The notes under the pieces: generated by a model
What the model saw: the letters and a program-made list of their open reading frames with translations, nothing else
Told to the model about the DNA's origin: nothing
The model's database searches: none
Made by a program: the position numbers and the translations under genes
Shown here: positions 1 through 7,763 of the stretch, in pieces
Layout of the letters: each line of letters begins with the position of its first letter
Position numbering within the stretch: the first letter of the stretch is position 1
Assembly: GCA_002439665.1 (NCBI GenBank)
Contig: DJPC01000170.1
Span: 1-9,129 of the forward strand
Length of the DNA: 9,129 bases
Reading direction: 5' to 3'
Source of the DNA: Dialister sp. UBA6422
Lineage (GTDB): Bacteria > Bacillota > Negativicutes > Veillonellales > Dialisteraceae

Positions 1-921
1 ATCTCCGATCAGCTGAATAAAGCTGTCTATTTTAGGATCGTACGAAATAGACGCAGCAGGAATCTGCATAATGGAAGCAAATACGAGAGCGTGCAGCCGA
101 TTGGCAATCACAGCATCCATACAGCCGATAAGCGACATAAATTCTACGGTGTTGTATCGTTCTTTTAAGACGACGGCCTCTGTTTTCATCATCTTAGCAA
201 TATCTTCACCGGCGCGTACGTCAGCAGGATACTGCATGGGAATAAAGATAATGCGGGCATCATACGTTTTCTGCAGCATGTCTGCCGCCTTGGCAATTTC
301 CCGTTTAAAGCCTTCCATGCCTTTCCAGTCGCGGACTGCAATGCCAATACGACGGCGAATCCCTGTTACGCCGGCTTTTTTGAGCAAATAAAATCCAATC
401 TGCTTATCGACCGGATGCATGGATAAAACGGCATCGGCTGTCACATGAACAGGCGGCACCGTAACGCCTAAGGCTTCCAGTTCCGCTTTCGAATCGACAT
501 CGCGCACGCCAATGACCGTAACCCGCTGCAGCACATCGCGTACAGCCCGGCGTTCTTTCGCGCCAAGTACAGGGCCTATTCCTTGTGCATAGAGCATGAC
601 CGGTTTGTGGAAAAACAAGGCAATCCGCATGATAAACAGATAATAATACAAACTGCGGGAACTGGTTACGTTTTGAAGCAAACTTCCTCCGCCGCTGATA
701 AGAATATCACAGCGGCGAATAGCCGCTGCGATAGATAAAAAATTCATGCGATGAACCGTATGTACTTTATGATGTTCCCTCGTCATACGGCAGTTTCCCG
801 TAATAACTGTAATATGTATATCCGGCACAATATCCCGCAATGAGCCGACAATAGCAGAAAGCATGGCTTCGTCACCAGCATTGGCGAAGCCATAATACCC
901 AGAAATCACAACGTTAATCAC
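1..921 (-). CDS. csaB: Polysaccharide pyruvyl transferase CsaB (3' end outside window)
   Basis: CsaB transfers pyruvate from phosphoenolpyruvate to a sugar of a cell-wall polymer as a ketal. In Firmicutes this creates the ligand for SLH-domain surface proteins. The reading frame stays open for 307 codons from GTG 921-919 to the left edge. CsaB/PS_pyruv_trans (PF04230) signatures are visible: an N-terminal ISGYYGFANAGDEAML (residues 6-21), ISGGGSLLQ (75-83), YAQGIGPV (about 111-118) and ANRLHALVFAS (273-283) with the conserved Arg275 and His277. CsaB proteins are usually around 360 residues, so roughly the last 50-60 are missing because of the window edge, not because of damage. The chosen GTG start overlaps the end of the DUF5693 gene by 8 bases (GTGATTAA), a typical translational-coupling junction. 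A GTG at 909 is a less likely alternative because it would cut into the conserved N-terminal strand. The family is secure. The exact polymer modified in this organism is not shown by the sequence. Confidence 0.93.
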   Translation of the reverse strand, partial: MINVVISGYYGFANAGDEAMLSAIVGSLRDIVPDIHITVITGNCRMTREHHKVHTVHRMNFLSIAAAIRRCDILISGGGSLLQNVTSSRSLYYYLFIMRIALFFHKPVMLYAQGIGPVLGAKERRAVRDVLQRVTVIGVRDVDSKAELEALGVTVPPVHVTADAVLSMHPVDKQIGFYLLKKAGVTGIRRRIGIAVRDWKGMEGFKREIAKAADMLQKTYDARIIFIPMQYPADVRAGEDIAKMMKTEAVVLKERYNTVEFMSLIGCMDAVIANRLHALVFASIMQIPAASISYDPKIDSFIQLIGD

Positions 922-2974
922 GGGGTTTCACCTGCTTTCCCAACCATGCCGTTATATATTGCAGCACAGCTAAGAGACAAATCACCAACATGCCGATAAC
1001 CAGCCCTACAAGCCAGCCGTCAATGCCGCGAATAAAGGACATGAGGAAGGGCGTGCGGATATGCGCAAATGTTTCTACCATGGAACCTACGCCAATCGCC
1101 GCTGCCAAGACAAGGAAAAAGTGAAGCAGCTGCGGCCATTTCCGATACATGGCTGCTACCATAAGGAAGAAGGCCGGATGGCCAATCAAAAATTCTTTTT
1201 CGCGCGGCCGTGCATACATGGCATTTTCCAAGAAACGGCGCAAAGCTACTTCTGCTCCCGGCACAGGAACCCCTGCTGTATGACCGCTGCGGCCGACAAA
1301 AATAAAGGCTACTAGCCCCAGTACAGCCAGTACAATCAATGTCCCCATTTTAATCGGTATATTCAGAAAGTCTTTGGCAAACGTGACAAAATCCTGGGCA
1401 GACGTTATCGTCGTATTTCCCAAGGGGAAACGGCGCAAATAACCGACTGCCACTAAAATAATCGGCAGGATAAATGTCAATTTTACACCGCGGTAAAAAT
1501 CAAATTCCATAAAGAAACGGATATTGCCCAGCATGGCGGCAATAAACAACCCGCCAATCATGGCAATGGCTACGGCACAGGTAAGCCCTGCTGCCCCGTC
1601 GCGAATTACTTTACCGTAACTAAGTTTACGTGTAATTTTTTTCTTCTTCCAATAATCCAGCAGCAAAAGAATTGCCGCCGTCGGAGCTGCAGAAGCACAA
1701 CCAACAGCCATCATCTGCAGGAACAATGCGCCTTTGGCAACAACCGCACCGCCTATGCCGCCAATAACTGCAAGCACCATCAAGATATAATTGAGGCGGT
1801 TGGAAAGCGGCAGCAGTAAGTTAAGCGTAAAAACAAATCCGCAGGCAGCAGCAGCCGCAATCAGCGCCAATAAAATTTTATTGGGATAATAGGTATCCAT
1901 GACAGTAGCCCGTCCCAGCGTATACCCGCGGTCCTGCAGTTTTTTGCTGACCATAGAGATATATGCCAAATTTGTTTCGGTCAAGTTCATGCCGTGCATC
2001 GGCTTTTTATACAACGGATACAAATTAACGCGTACATTGCGTTCCAAGTCACTAATATAGTAGCGCATAGCAGCTTCTTCCGGCGTAATCTTTTCCAATT
2101 CTTCTTTGGCCATGGCATATACGCGTACAGTCTGATAATCCAGCAAACCTGCCAAATCATACATGCCGTCCTGCGTTGTATACTGCAGCTGATTGACAGA
2201 CTCAATCATATAAAACGGCAAATGCCGTTCTTTCATTTGGTCAGCCGTATAGGTCAACATGTCTTTGCGCTGGCCATTTACCGGCGTATATCCCAATACT
2301 TCTTTGCCGACAAACATGATGCCGGATGCATTATCAATCGTATCGGCCCGGTTAAAGAAGCTTGCTACTTGTTCTTTGGTCGGATTGCTGTAATTAGTCG
2401 GACGCAAAATCACCTGAAAACCGTGGGAAGAAATTTTCTGGGCATCTGCCGTCATAATTCCCAAATTTACATCGCCCAATGCCGGCATGACGCCGCGAAG
2501 TCCGGCAATCCGGTATTGGCTGTTGGCAATCAAGCTGACGTTTTTCTCACCCAGCCTGGTTTTCAAATCTGCCGTTACTTCATCAAAATACAGATCTTCC
2601 TGATTTTTAGGTTTGCCGACTAAATAATAATCATAGGACGTATCCGTAATATGAAACTGCGGATAATACAATGTTAAGCCTAAACGAGTCACCAAAGACA
2701 TTTCGCCGCGCTGTGTCAGCTTGTTCAGCGTAGTGTCATAAATGGTAAAACTGGTAACTCCAGCTTCCCGGCATTTTTCCAATGCAGTATCCAAATCATA
2801 TCCATCATTTCGTGCCATATTGACAACAGCGTCATAATCCATCGCTTGTTCAATGGTCATACTTTTCTTTTCTACATAATGCCGTTGTACACACAGACAT
2901 ATAGAACAAAGCACCCCGATGAGTACTGCCCCAATCAAGAGTACTTTACTAAATCTATTATTTTTTGTCATCAT
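914..2974 (-). CDS. DUF5693 family polytopic membrane protein
   Basis: This is a large membrane protein of unknown biochemical function, of the DUF5693 type often found beside csaB in Firmicutes. One N-terminal membrane helix (about residues 11-29) is followed by a soluble, presumably extracytoplasmic region of about 330 residues. That region opens with an 'AGVTSFTIYDTTLNKL' stretch (about 71-86). About eight more hydrophobic helices follow (approximately 367-389, 394-414, 420-439, 461-483, 497-512, 543-561, a pair within 599-638, and 654-675). A conserved-looking RPREKEFLIGHP segment (about 589-600) lies between the later helices. The upstream GTG at 2980 overlaps the likely Shine-Dalgarno AAGGTG. 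ATG 2974 or ATG 2971 is therefore the more probable start, and I use 2974; the protein is 683-688 residues either way. The gene begins 11 bases after the DUF2993 stop and its end overlaps the csaB start, so it belongs to that operon. A role with CsaB in handling envelope polymers is inference from position only. Confidence 0.85.
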   Translation of the reverse strand: MMTKNNRFSKVLLIGAVLIGVLCSICLCVQRHYVEKKSMTIEQAMDYDAVVNMARNDGYDLDTALEKCREAGVTSFTIYDTTLNKLTQRGEMSLVTRLGLTLYYPQFHITDTSYDYYLVGKPKNQEDLYFDEVTADLKTRLGEKNVSLIANSQYRIAGLRGVMPALGDVNLGIMTADAQKISSHGFQVILRPTNYSNPTKEQVASFFNRADTIDNASGIMFVGKEVLGYTPVNGQRKDMLTYTADQMKERHLPFYMIESVNQLQYTTQDGMYDLAGLLDYQTVRVYAMAKEELEKITPEEAAMRYYISDLERNVRVNLYPLYKKPMHGMNLTETNLAYISMVSKKLQDRGYTLGRATVMDTYYPNKILLALIAAAAACGFVFTLNLLLPLSNRLNYILMVLAVIGGIGGAVVAKGALFLQMMAVGCASAAPTAAILLLLDYWKKKKITRKLSYGKVIRDGAAGLTCAVAIAMIGGLFIAAMLGNIRFFMEFDFYRGVKLTFILPIILVAVGYLRRFPLGNTTITSAQDFVTFAKDFLNIPIKMGTLIVLAVLGLVAFIFVGRSGHTAGVPVPGAEVALRRFLENAMYARPREKEFLIGHPAFFLMVAAMYRKWPQLLHFFLVLAAAIGVGSMVETFAHIRTPFLMSFIRGIDGWLVGLVIGMLVICLLAVLQYITAWLGKQVKPRD

Positions 2975-2985
2975 TTTCACCTTAT

Positions 2986-3672
2986 TTATGAGTTACTAAC
3001 CCGGCCATGAATCGTAATTTGATTATCACGCAACACAACACGATCTGGCACAATGCCCAAAGGAAAACTACTGAAATCATAGACTTCTATATTTCCTATG
3101 TGCTTACTGCTGTAGGTAAGGCCCAATCCTTCTACCGATACGTCTGACGGTACAAACATCAGCTTAGTACCGTTCATGCCAAAGTGACCCCGTATCACCG
3201 CCCGGGCGGTCAGAAATCCGCCGGCACTGATCGTTCCCTGTACAATCACAGTATCATCATCAAACGCAACCTCAGCATCTGACAATCCTTTTACCTTGTC
3301 CAAAAGGAACTGCTGCAATGCGTCTTTCTGTATAGATGCCGACATGTCCCCGCTTTGCGCACGGAGTACAGTGATTTTCTGATCGGCAAGACTGTCCCAT
3401 GGACTAAATGACACCCCTGTCAGCTGACAATCAAACCGATCGAACTGCAGCCCGCCGACACGGAAACGGGTTCCATGAACTTCTACGGCATCCAAATCAC
3501 CTGCCAGCACTTTCAGTCCCGGCGAAGCTTGTACATGTACGTCATCCGGCTGCAGTTCCATTTTCGTGGATAAGGCATGATATAAACCTGCTGCCGCTAA
3601 TTGCGGTGCATATTGGTCAGCACCTACCAACAGTGCTGCCAATAGGAGCAATATGATACTTAACTTTTTCAT
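2986..3672 (-). CDS. DUF2993 / LmeA-like exported lipid-binding-type protein
   Basis: This 228-residue protein resembles the DUF2993 family, whose mycobacterial member LmeA is an envelope phospholipid-binding protein involved in lipoglycan maturation. The N-terminus MKKLSIILLLLAALLVGA is a Sec signal peptide or a membrane anchor. There is no lipobox cysteine, so it is not a lipoprotein. The remainder (about 30-228) is beta-rich with alternating hydrophobic residues, as expected of the elongated fold. Segments such as DLDAVEVHGTRFRVGGLQFD (about 59-78) are typical of the family. The start ATG (3672-3670) shares its A with the last base of the prfB TAA stop (TAATG). A Shine-Dalgarno AGGA lies inside the last prfB codons, so translation is probably coupled to RF2 synthesis. 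Downstream it abuts DUF5693. The substrate here is unknown; assignment rests on family-style features, not on catalytic residues. Confidence 0.78.
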   Translation of the reverse strand: MKKLSIILLLLAALLVGADQYAPQLAAAGLYHALSTKMELQPDDVHVQASPGLKVLAGDLDAVEVHGTRFRVGGLQFDRFDCQLTGVSFSPWDSLADQKITVLRAQSGDMSASIQKDALQQFLLDKVKGLSDAEVAFDDDTVIVQGTISAGGFLTARAVIRGHFGMNGTKLMFVPSDVSVEGLGLTYSSKHIGNIEVYDFSSFPLGIVPDRVVLRDNQITIHGRVSNS

Positions 3673-4794
3673 TATAGTTCCTGTTTCGCTAACTTCTTAT
3701 TTTTTTCCTGCTGTAAATATCCTTCGATAAAGATATCCAAATCACCATCCATGACGGCTTGAATATTGCCGGTTTCTACATTGGTACGATGATCTTTAAC
3801 CAAATTATACGGATGGAATACATAAGAGCGAATCTGGCTGCCCCATTCAATGGCTTGCTGCTCCCCTTCTATATCCTTGGTCATCTGTTCCCGTTTCTTC
3901 AGCTCCAATTCATAGAGTTTAGCACGAAGAAGACGAAGACACTGTTCCTTATTCTGGAACTGAGACCGTTCATTTTGGCAAGCAGCTACAATTCCTGTAG
4001 GAATATGCGTCATACGAACAGCAGAACTGGTTTTATTGATATGCTGTCCACCTGCACCGCTGGATCGATAATAATCCACACGAACATCCGCCATATTGAG
4101 ATCCACTTCTACATCATCGCTGATTTCAGGCATAACATCTACCGCAGAAAATGAAGTATGACGTCTCTTGGCTGCATCAAAAGGAGAAATACGAACCAAA
4201 CGATGAACGCCTTTTTCTGATTTCAAAAATCCGTATGCATATTTCCCTTTCACCATATATTCTGCACTCTTAATGCCTGCTTCATCACCGGGAAGCATAT
4301 TCAGCTCTTCAATTTGGAATCCTTCTGATTCTGCCCATTTGATATACATGCGGATCAGCATTTCAGTCCAATCCTGAGCCTCTGTACCGCCAGCCCCTGC
4401 ATGGAACGTAATGATGGCATTGTTTTCATCATACTTATCACTTAAGAGCAGTTCAATTTCTTTCTTATCCAGAATTTCTTTCAGTTCATCCAATTCTTTC
4501 TTGATTTCTGGTTCCATGCCCTGGTCATCTTCTTCAATAGCCAGGTCAAGTAATTCTTGTAAACCTTCTGCTCTAGCGAACAACCGGGTATATGTATCAT
4601 AGGCTTCTTTCGCTTCTGTTGCTTCCTGAGAAATTTGCCGTGCTTTGTCAGCATCATCCCAAAAAGCAGGATCACTCATCTGAATGTCATAACTTGCAAT
4701 ACGTTCTTTCAGCTGAGGTAAGTCAAAGTGAATCCCTTATTTCTTTTTCGTGATTGAGCAGTTCTGTTAAAGTTTTCTTTAAATCTTCTAACAC
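3672..4794 (-). CDS. prfB: Peptide chain release factor 2, with +1 programmed frameshift
   Basis: RF2 recognises UGA and UAA in the ribosomal A site and triggers peptidyl-tRNA hydrolysis. The gene is in two frames. A 23-codon first part starts at GTG 4794-4792 (an in-frame TAA lies two codons upstream, so no other start is available) and ends CTT-TGA. A second part resumes at GAC 4724 and runs to TAA 3674-3672. The joined product is 373 residues, close to the 365 or so of E. coli RF2. The join reads RDSL-DLPQLKERI and continues with QMSDPAFWDD, matching other RF2 proteins across the shift. The SPF stop-codon recognition tripeptide is at about 203-205 and the GGQ catalytic motif at about 248-250, both at standard spacing. 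The ATG at 4679 is an internal methionine, so annotating only 3672-4679 would lose 38 residues. The GTG start has only a weak purine-rich upstream region. The gene lies 225 bases after secA and overlaps the DUF2993 start. Confidence 0.96.
4722..4739 (-). promoter_or_regulatory. prfB: prfB +1 programmed frameshift site
   Basis: On the minus strand the mRNA reads TAAGGGATTCACTTTGAC. The slippery CTT (4728-4726) is followed by in-frame TGA (4725-4723) and then C, the classical CUU UGA C context. When RF2 is scarce, slow termination lets the ribosome slip +1 from CUU to UUU and read GAC. The upstream internal Shine-Dalgarno is UAAGGG instead of the canonical AGGGGG. Its AGG still begins 9 bases before CUU, as in E. 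coli. Pairing with the 16S 3' end therefore shifts toward the extreme 3' end (about six pairs, one of them G-U). Confidence 0.93.
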
Positions 4795-4840
4795 GCTTTA
4801 CCATCTCTCTTTCTGTTTTATACTTTAGTCTTACTATATA

Positions 4841-4878
4841 AAAACGAGCCACAACAGGGCTCTTACATAAGAACCCTG
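4841..4878 (-). terminator. Candidate attenuator: terminator hairpin overlapped by a stronger competing stem
   Basis: In minus-strand RNA, GAGCC (4862-4858) pairs with GGCTC (4850-4846) around a 7-base loop and is followed by GTTTT, a short terminator-like hairpin just ahead of prfB. The 5' arm of that hairpin is also the 3' arm of an earlier and longer stem: CAGGGTTCTT (4878-4869) against AAGAGCCCTG (4864-4855), ten pairs including one G-U, with a 4-base ATGT loop. The two cannot form together. This looks like an attenuator in which the first stem would favour readthrough into prfB. It could also be two incidental hairpins; the 5-pair terminator stem is weak. Confidence 0.45.
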
Positions 4879-4909
4879 GGGTCGTCACTAACGATATATT
4901 AGGTTTTTC

Positions 4910-4958
4910 AAAAAAAGGGACCCGTAGCCAGACCTCAGGAAATAACAGACTGATCCCT
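4910..4958 (-). terminator. Possible intrinsic terminator downstream of secA
   Basis: In minus-strand RNA, AGGGATC (4958-4952) can pair with GGTCCCT (4922-4916), seven pairs with one G-U, followed by a run of seven T (4916-4910). The closed loop is long, 29 bases. Within it TCAG and CTGA could pair as an alternative. The T-run after a GC-rich stem suggests termination of secA transcripts. The large loop makes efficiency doubtful, and part of this segment (GGGTC) can also pair with GACCC at 4884-4880. Confidence 0.45.
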
Positions 4959-4966
4959 AGAGCCTA

Positions 4967-4982
4967 GCCACTATGCCACTAT
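4967..4982. repeat. Perfect tandem duplication of an octamer
   Basis: GCCACTAT occurs twice head to tail (4967-4974 and 4975-4982) in the secA-prfB spacer. It may be a replication-slippage duplication or two short binding sites; nothing else in the sequence distinguishes these. Confidence 0.6.
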
Positions 4983-5019
4983 CTATATGCATTCCAATGA
5001 TGCACTGCGTACATCATGT

Positions 5020-7515
5020 CTATTTTTCGTCTGCTTTTTCTGTTTCTAAATCACCATTATCATCCTGGAAATGTTCTTCTGCATCCTTCAGATGATCATC
5101 GGCAGCAGGTGCCTTTGGCTTTTCTAAGTGAGCCCCTTCCTGCTCTTCTGAATCAGAAGCAAAGCGAATCTGAATATGGTAGAGATACATAATGATGGTT
5201 TCCATCATAGCTTGCTGCATTTCTTCAAAAATATCAAATGCTTCTACTTTATATTCTACAATCGGATTTCTCTGACCATAAGAACGCAGGCTGATACCTT
5301 CCTTCAGCATATCCATATCATCCAAATGTTCCATCCACTTGGAATCTACCACTTTCAGCATCACTGCTTTTTCCAATTCTCTCATCATGGGAGAACCAAT
5401 GGACTTTTCTCTAGAATCATAGGTGTCATGAGCAATCGTTTTCAGCTTATCTTCTACTTCCTCACGGCTCATGTCCTCTACATCTTCTAGCTTCAATTCA
5501 CCAGGAGCTAAGAAATATTTTTCAGCATATTTCAAAAGACCAGCAAAATCCCATTCTTCCGGATACAGCTTTGGATCCGCATAGGTCTCCATGCCTTTTT
5601 CAATGATGGTGTCCACCATGTTCATGATCTGGTCTTTCATGTTTTCTCCTTCAAGAATCTTCCGGCGCTGATCATAAACAACTTTTCTCTGCTGATTCAT
5701 GACATCATCATATTCCAGCACATACTTACGGATATCAAAGTTACGGGCTTCCACTCGCTTCTGTGCCTTCTGAATGGCATTGGATACCATACGGCTATTA
5801 ATGGGTTCGTCTTCTTCCAATCCCATTTTTTCCATAAACTTCTTGATGTTGTCTCCCCCAAAAATACGGAGCAGATCATCTTCCAAAGAAAGGAAGAACT
5901 GGCTGGAGCCTGGATCCCCCTGGCGCCCTGCACGGCCACGAAGCTGGTTATCAATTCGTCTACTTTCATGGCGTTCTGTACCAATGATAGCCAAACCACC
6001 CAGTTCTGCGACTCCTTCACCTAAGGAAATATCCGTACCACGACCTGCCATATTGGTAGCAATGGTAACCTGTCCCTTTTGACCAGCCTGGGCTACAATC
6101 ATGGCTTCTTTTTCATGATATTTCGCATTCAGTACACTATGGACAATACCTGCAGCAGTCAGCATACGAGATAATTCTTCAGATTGCTCAATGGAAGTGG
6201 TACCAATCAAAATTGGCTGACCAGTGGCATGACGACGCTTGACTTCCTTCACAACGGCTTTATATTTTCCCCGTTTATTTTTGAAAACCACGTCTGGCAA
6301 ATCTTTACGCTGGATCGGTTTATTGGTCGGTACCTGCAGAACAGGAAGACCATAAATCTTGATAAATTCCTGTTCTTCTGTTTTGGCTGTACCTGTCATA
6401 CCTGCCAATTTATCATACATACGGAAATAGTTCTGGAAGGTAATGGTAGCCAATGTCTGGCTTTCACGCTGCACTTCCAGCCCTTCTTTGGCTTCAATGG
6501 CTTGATGAAGTCCATCAGAATACCGGCGACCGTACATCAGACGTCCTGTAAATTCATCTACAATGACGACTTCTCCATCTTTGACTACATAATCCTTATC
6601 TCGTTCCATCATAGTCTGTGCGCGAAGAGCCTGCACAAATAAATGGTTTAATTCCAGATTTTCCGCATCATATAAGTTGTCTACATGGAGTAATTTTTCC
6701 ATTTTGGCAACCCCTGCTTCTGTAGGTGCTACGGTTTTCTGCTTTTCATCGATGGTATAATCCTCATCCTTTTTCAGCTGAGGAACCAATTTGGCCATCA
6801 AATAATAATTATCTGTCGATTTTTGTCCTGGTCCAGAAATAATGAGCGGAGTACGTGCTTCATCAATCAAAATGGAGTCTACTTCATCGATAAGACAGAA
6901 GTGAAGCGGACGCTGCACCATCTGATCCAAAGATGTGACCATATTGTCTCTCAGATAATCAAATCCAAATTCATTATTGGTCCCATAGGTGATGTCTGAA
7001 TTATAAGCAATCTTTCTTTGATGAAAATCCATATCATGTACGATAAGACCTACAGACATGCCAAGGAATTTATAGACCTGTCCCATCCATTCACTGTCTC
7101 GTTTGGCCAGGTAGTCATTGACGGTAATGACATGTACCCCTTTGCCTTCCAGCGCATTTAAATAAACAGGTGCGGTAGCTACCAATGTTTTACCTTCACC
7201 GGTGCACATTTCAGCAATATTTCCACGATGAAGAATGATACCACCAATCAGCTGGGTATCAAAATGGCGCATTCCCAGTACACGACGAGAAGCTTCGCGA
7301 ATAACAGCGAATGCTTCTGGCAAGATATCATCCAAAGTTTCTCCCTTGGCCAGGCGAGCTTTGAATTCATTGGTTTTATTTGCCAGTGAAGAATCACTGA
7401 GATTTTTCAATCCATCTTCTAATGGATTGATCTGTTGTTCCACAATCTTACGAATCTTCTTGATTTCTTTTTCATTGGACCCGTTAAAAAGTCGGTCAAA
7501 AAACTTATCGAACAT
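5020..7515 (-). CDS. secA: Preprotein translocase ATPase SecA
   Basis: SecA is the ATPase that pushes unfolded preproteins through SecYEG. All core parts are present in the 831 residues: the [13 protein letters not shown]-motif region (81-92), Walker A MCTGEGKT (103-110), Walker [17 protein letters not shown] (about 208-223), the preprotein cross-linking domain (about 224-375), [10 protein letters not shown] (about 488-496), and the nucleotide-binding domain 2 signature [16 protein letters not shown] (about 526-541). The scaffold and two-helix-finger region follows, with [15 protein letters not shown] (727-741) and [12 protein letters not shown] (745-756). The last 45 residues or so are acidic and cysteine-free, so the C-terminal CxC-type zinc motif seen in B. 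subtilis and E. coli SecA is absent. The start ATG has a good Shine-Dalgarno AAAGGAG (7530-7524) eight bases upstream. The gene is transcribed from its own promoter at 7610-7582 and stops with TAG. It sits between hpf and prfB, the usual Firmicute order. Confidence 0.98.
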   Translation of the reverse strand: MFDKFFDRLFNGSNEKEIKKIRKIVEQQINPLEDGLKNLSDSSLANKTNEFKARLAKGETLDDILPEAFAVIREASRRVLGMRHFDTQLIGGIILHRGNIAEMCTGEGKTLVATAPVYLNALEGKGVHVITVNDYLAKRDSEWMGQVYKFLGMSVGLIVHDMDFHQRKIAYNSDITYGTNNEFGFDYLRDNMVTSLDQMVQRPLHFCLIDEVDSILIDEARTPLIISGPGQKSTDNYYLMAKLVPQLKKDEDYTIDEKQKTVAPTEAGVAKMEKLLHVDNLYDAENLELNHLFVQALRAQTMMERDKDYVVKDGEVVIVDEFTGRLMYGRRYSDGLHQAIEAKEGLEVQRESQTLATITFQNYFRMYDKLAGMTGTAKTEEQEFIKIYGLPVLQVPTNKPIQRKDLPDVVFKNKRGKYKAVVKEVKRRHATGQPILIGTTSIEQSEELSRMLTAAGIVHSVLNAKYHEKEAMIVAQAGQKGQVTIATNMAGRGTDISLGEGVAELGGLAIIGTERHESRRIDNQLRGRAGRQGDPGSSQFFLSLEDDLLRIFGGDNIKKFMEKMGLEEDEPINSRMVSNAIQKAQKRVEARNFDIRKYVLEYDDVMNQQRKVVYDQRRKILEGENMKDQIMNMVDTIIEKGMETYADPKLYPEEWDFAGLLKYAEKYFLAPGELKLEDVEDMSREEVEDKLKTIAHDTYDSREKSIGSPMMRELEKAVMLKVVDSKWMEHLDDMDMLKEGISLRSYGQRNPIVEYKVEAFDIFEEMQQAMMETIIMYLYHIQIRFASDSEEQEGAHLEKPKAPAADDHLKDAEEHFQDDNGDLETEKADEK

Positions 7516-7581
7516 CTAGACAACTCCTTTAAATCTAAGGCTTTACCATTCTATGATCTAACTTTTGAATACATCTAATTT

Positions 7582-7610
7582 ATTTTAACAAAATCATAGC
7601 CTATAGTCAA
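7582..7610 (-). promoter_or_regulatory. Sigma-A type promoter of secA
   Basis: On the minus strand, -35 TTGACT (7610-7605) and -10 TAAAAT (7587-7582) are separated by exactly 17 bases. Each hexamer differs from consensus at one position. This predicts a transcription start near 7575 and a leader of about 60 bases before secA. The first two bases of the -35 box are the last two T residues of the upstream terminator's T-run. Confidence 0.8.
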
Positions 7611-7639
7611 AAAAAGAGCGGAAATTTCCGCTCTTTTTT
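7609..7639. terminator. Perfect bidirectional intrinsic terminator between hpf and secA
   Basis: The stem GAGCGGAAA/TTTCCGCTC (7616-7633) is a perfect palindrome, flanked by seven A on the left and six T on the right, so both strands carry a stem followed by a T-run. On the minus strand it ends the hpf transcript. The very centre (AAATTT) must open to form a loop. It also insulates the secA promoter that starts inside its T-run. Confidence 0.9.
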
Positions 7640-7653
7640 AAAATTCCTGACTC

Positions 7654-7763
7654 GCAAAATAAATCCTAGTTGTTTTATGTCAGCCTTCACTGGAAAGATA
7701 CTGCATCAAGATCAGTCCTCTCAAATAAAAGCCGTCATAACCCTAATGGATTTATTTATTTGC
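7654..7763 (-). repeat. Long-range inverted repeat spanning the hpf stop codon and 3' UTR
   Basis: GCAAAATAAATCCTAG (7654-7669) is complementary, with small bulges, to the segment 7743-7763 that contains the last codons and stop of hpf. A continuous core of ten pairs (AAATAAATCC/GGATTTATTT) is extended by TAG/CTA and then TTATG/CATAA further in. In hpf mRNA this would fold the 3' end into a stem that includes the stop codon and encloses about 70 bases. These contain no credible gene; ATG 7709 opens only an 8-codon frame. Confidence 0.5.

Noticed and set aside
71..391. 106-codon plus-strand frame
   Set aside because: Antisense to csaB, which carries clear family motifs in the same interval.
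1994..2623. 209-codon plus-strand frame
   Set aside because: It lies wholly antisense to the DUF5693 gene, which has convincing membrane-protein structure; a shadow of that gene's codon bias.
4917..4985. tRNA-like or riboswitch-like look of the secA-prfB spacer (TAGTGGCTAGG; CTCTAGGGATC resembling ykkC-type cores)
   Set aside because: No seven-pair acceptor stem, no GGTTCRA T-loop and no five-pair anticodon stem can be laid out. The ykkC-type second conserved block (GGTCCGAGAG-like) is absent, and there is no T-box GGTGG...ACCGCG element.
6184..6642. 152-codon plus-strand frame
   Set aside because: Antisense to the conserved core of secA, with no independent signals.
7690..7715. Eight-codon minus-strand frame MQYLSSEG after a GAGAGGA sequence in the hpf 3' UTR
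   Set aside because: Too short to support, and no downstream gene lies on the same transcript before the terminator, so a leader-peptide role is unlikely.
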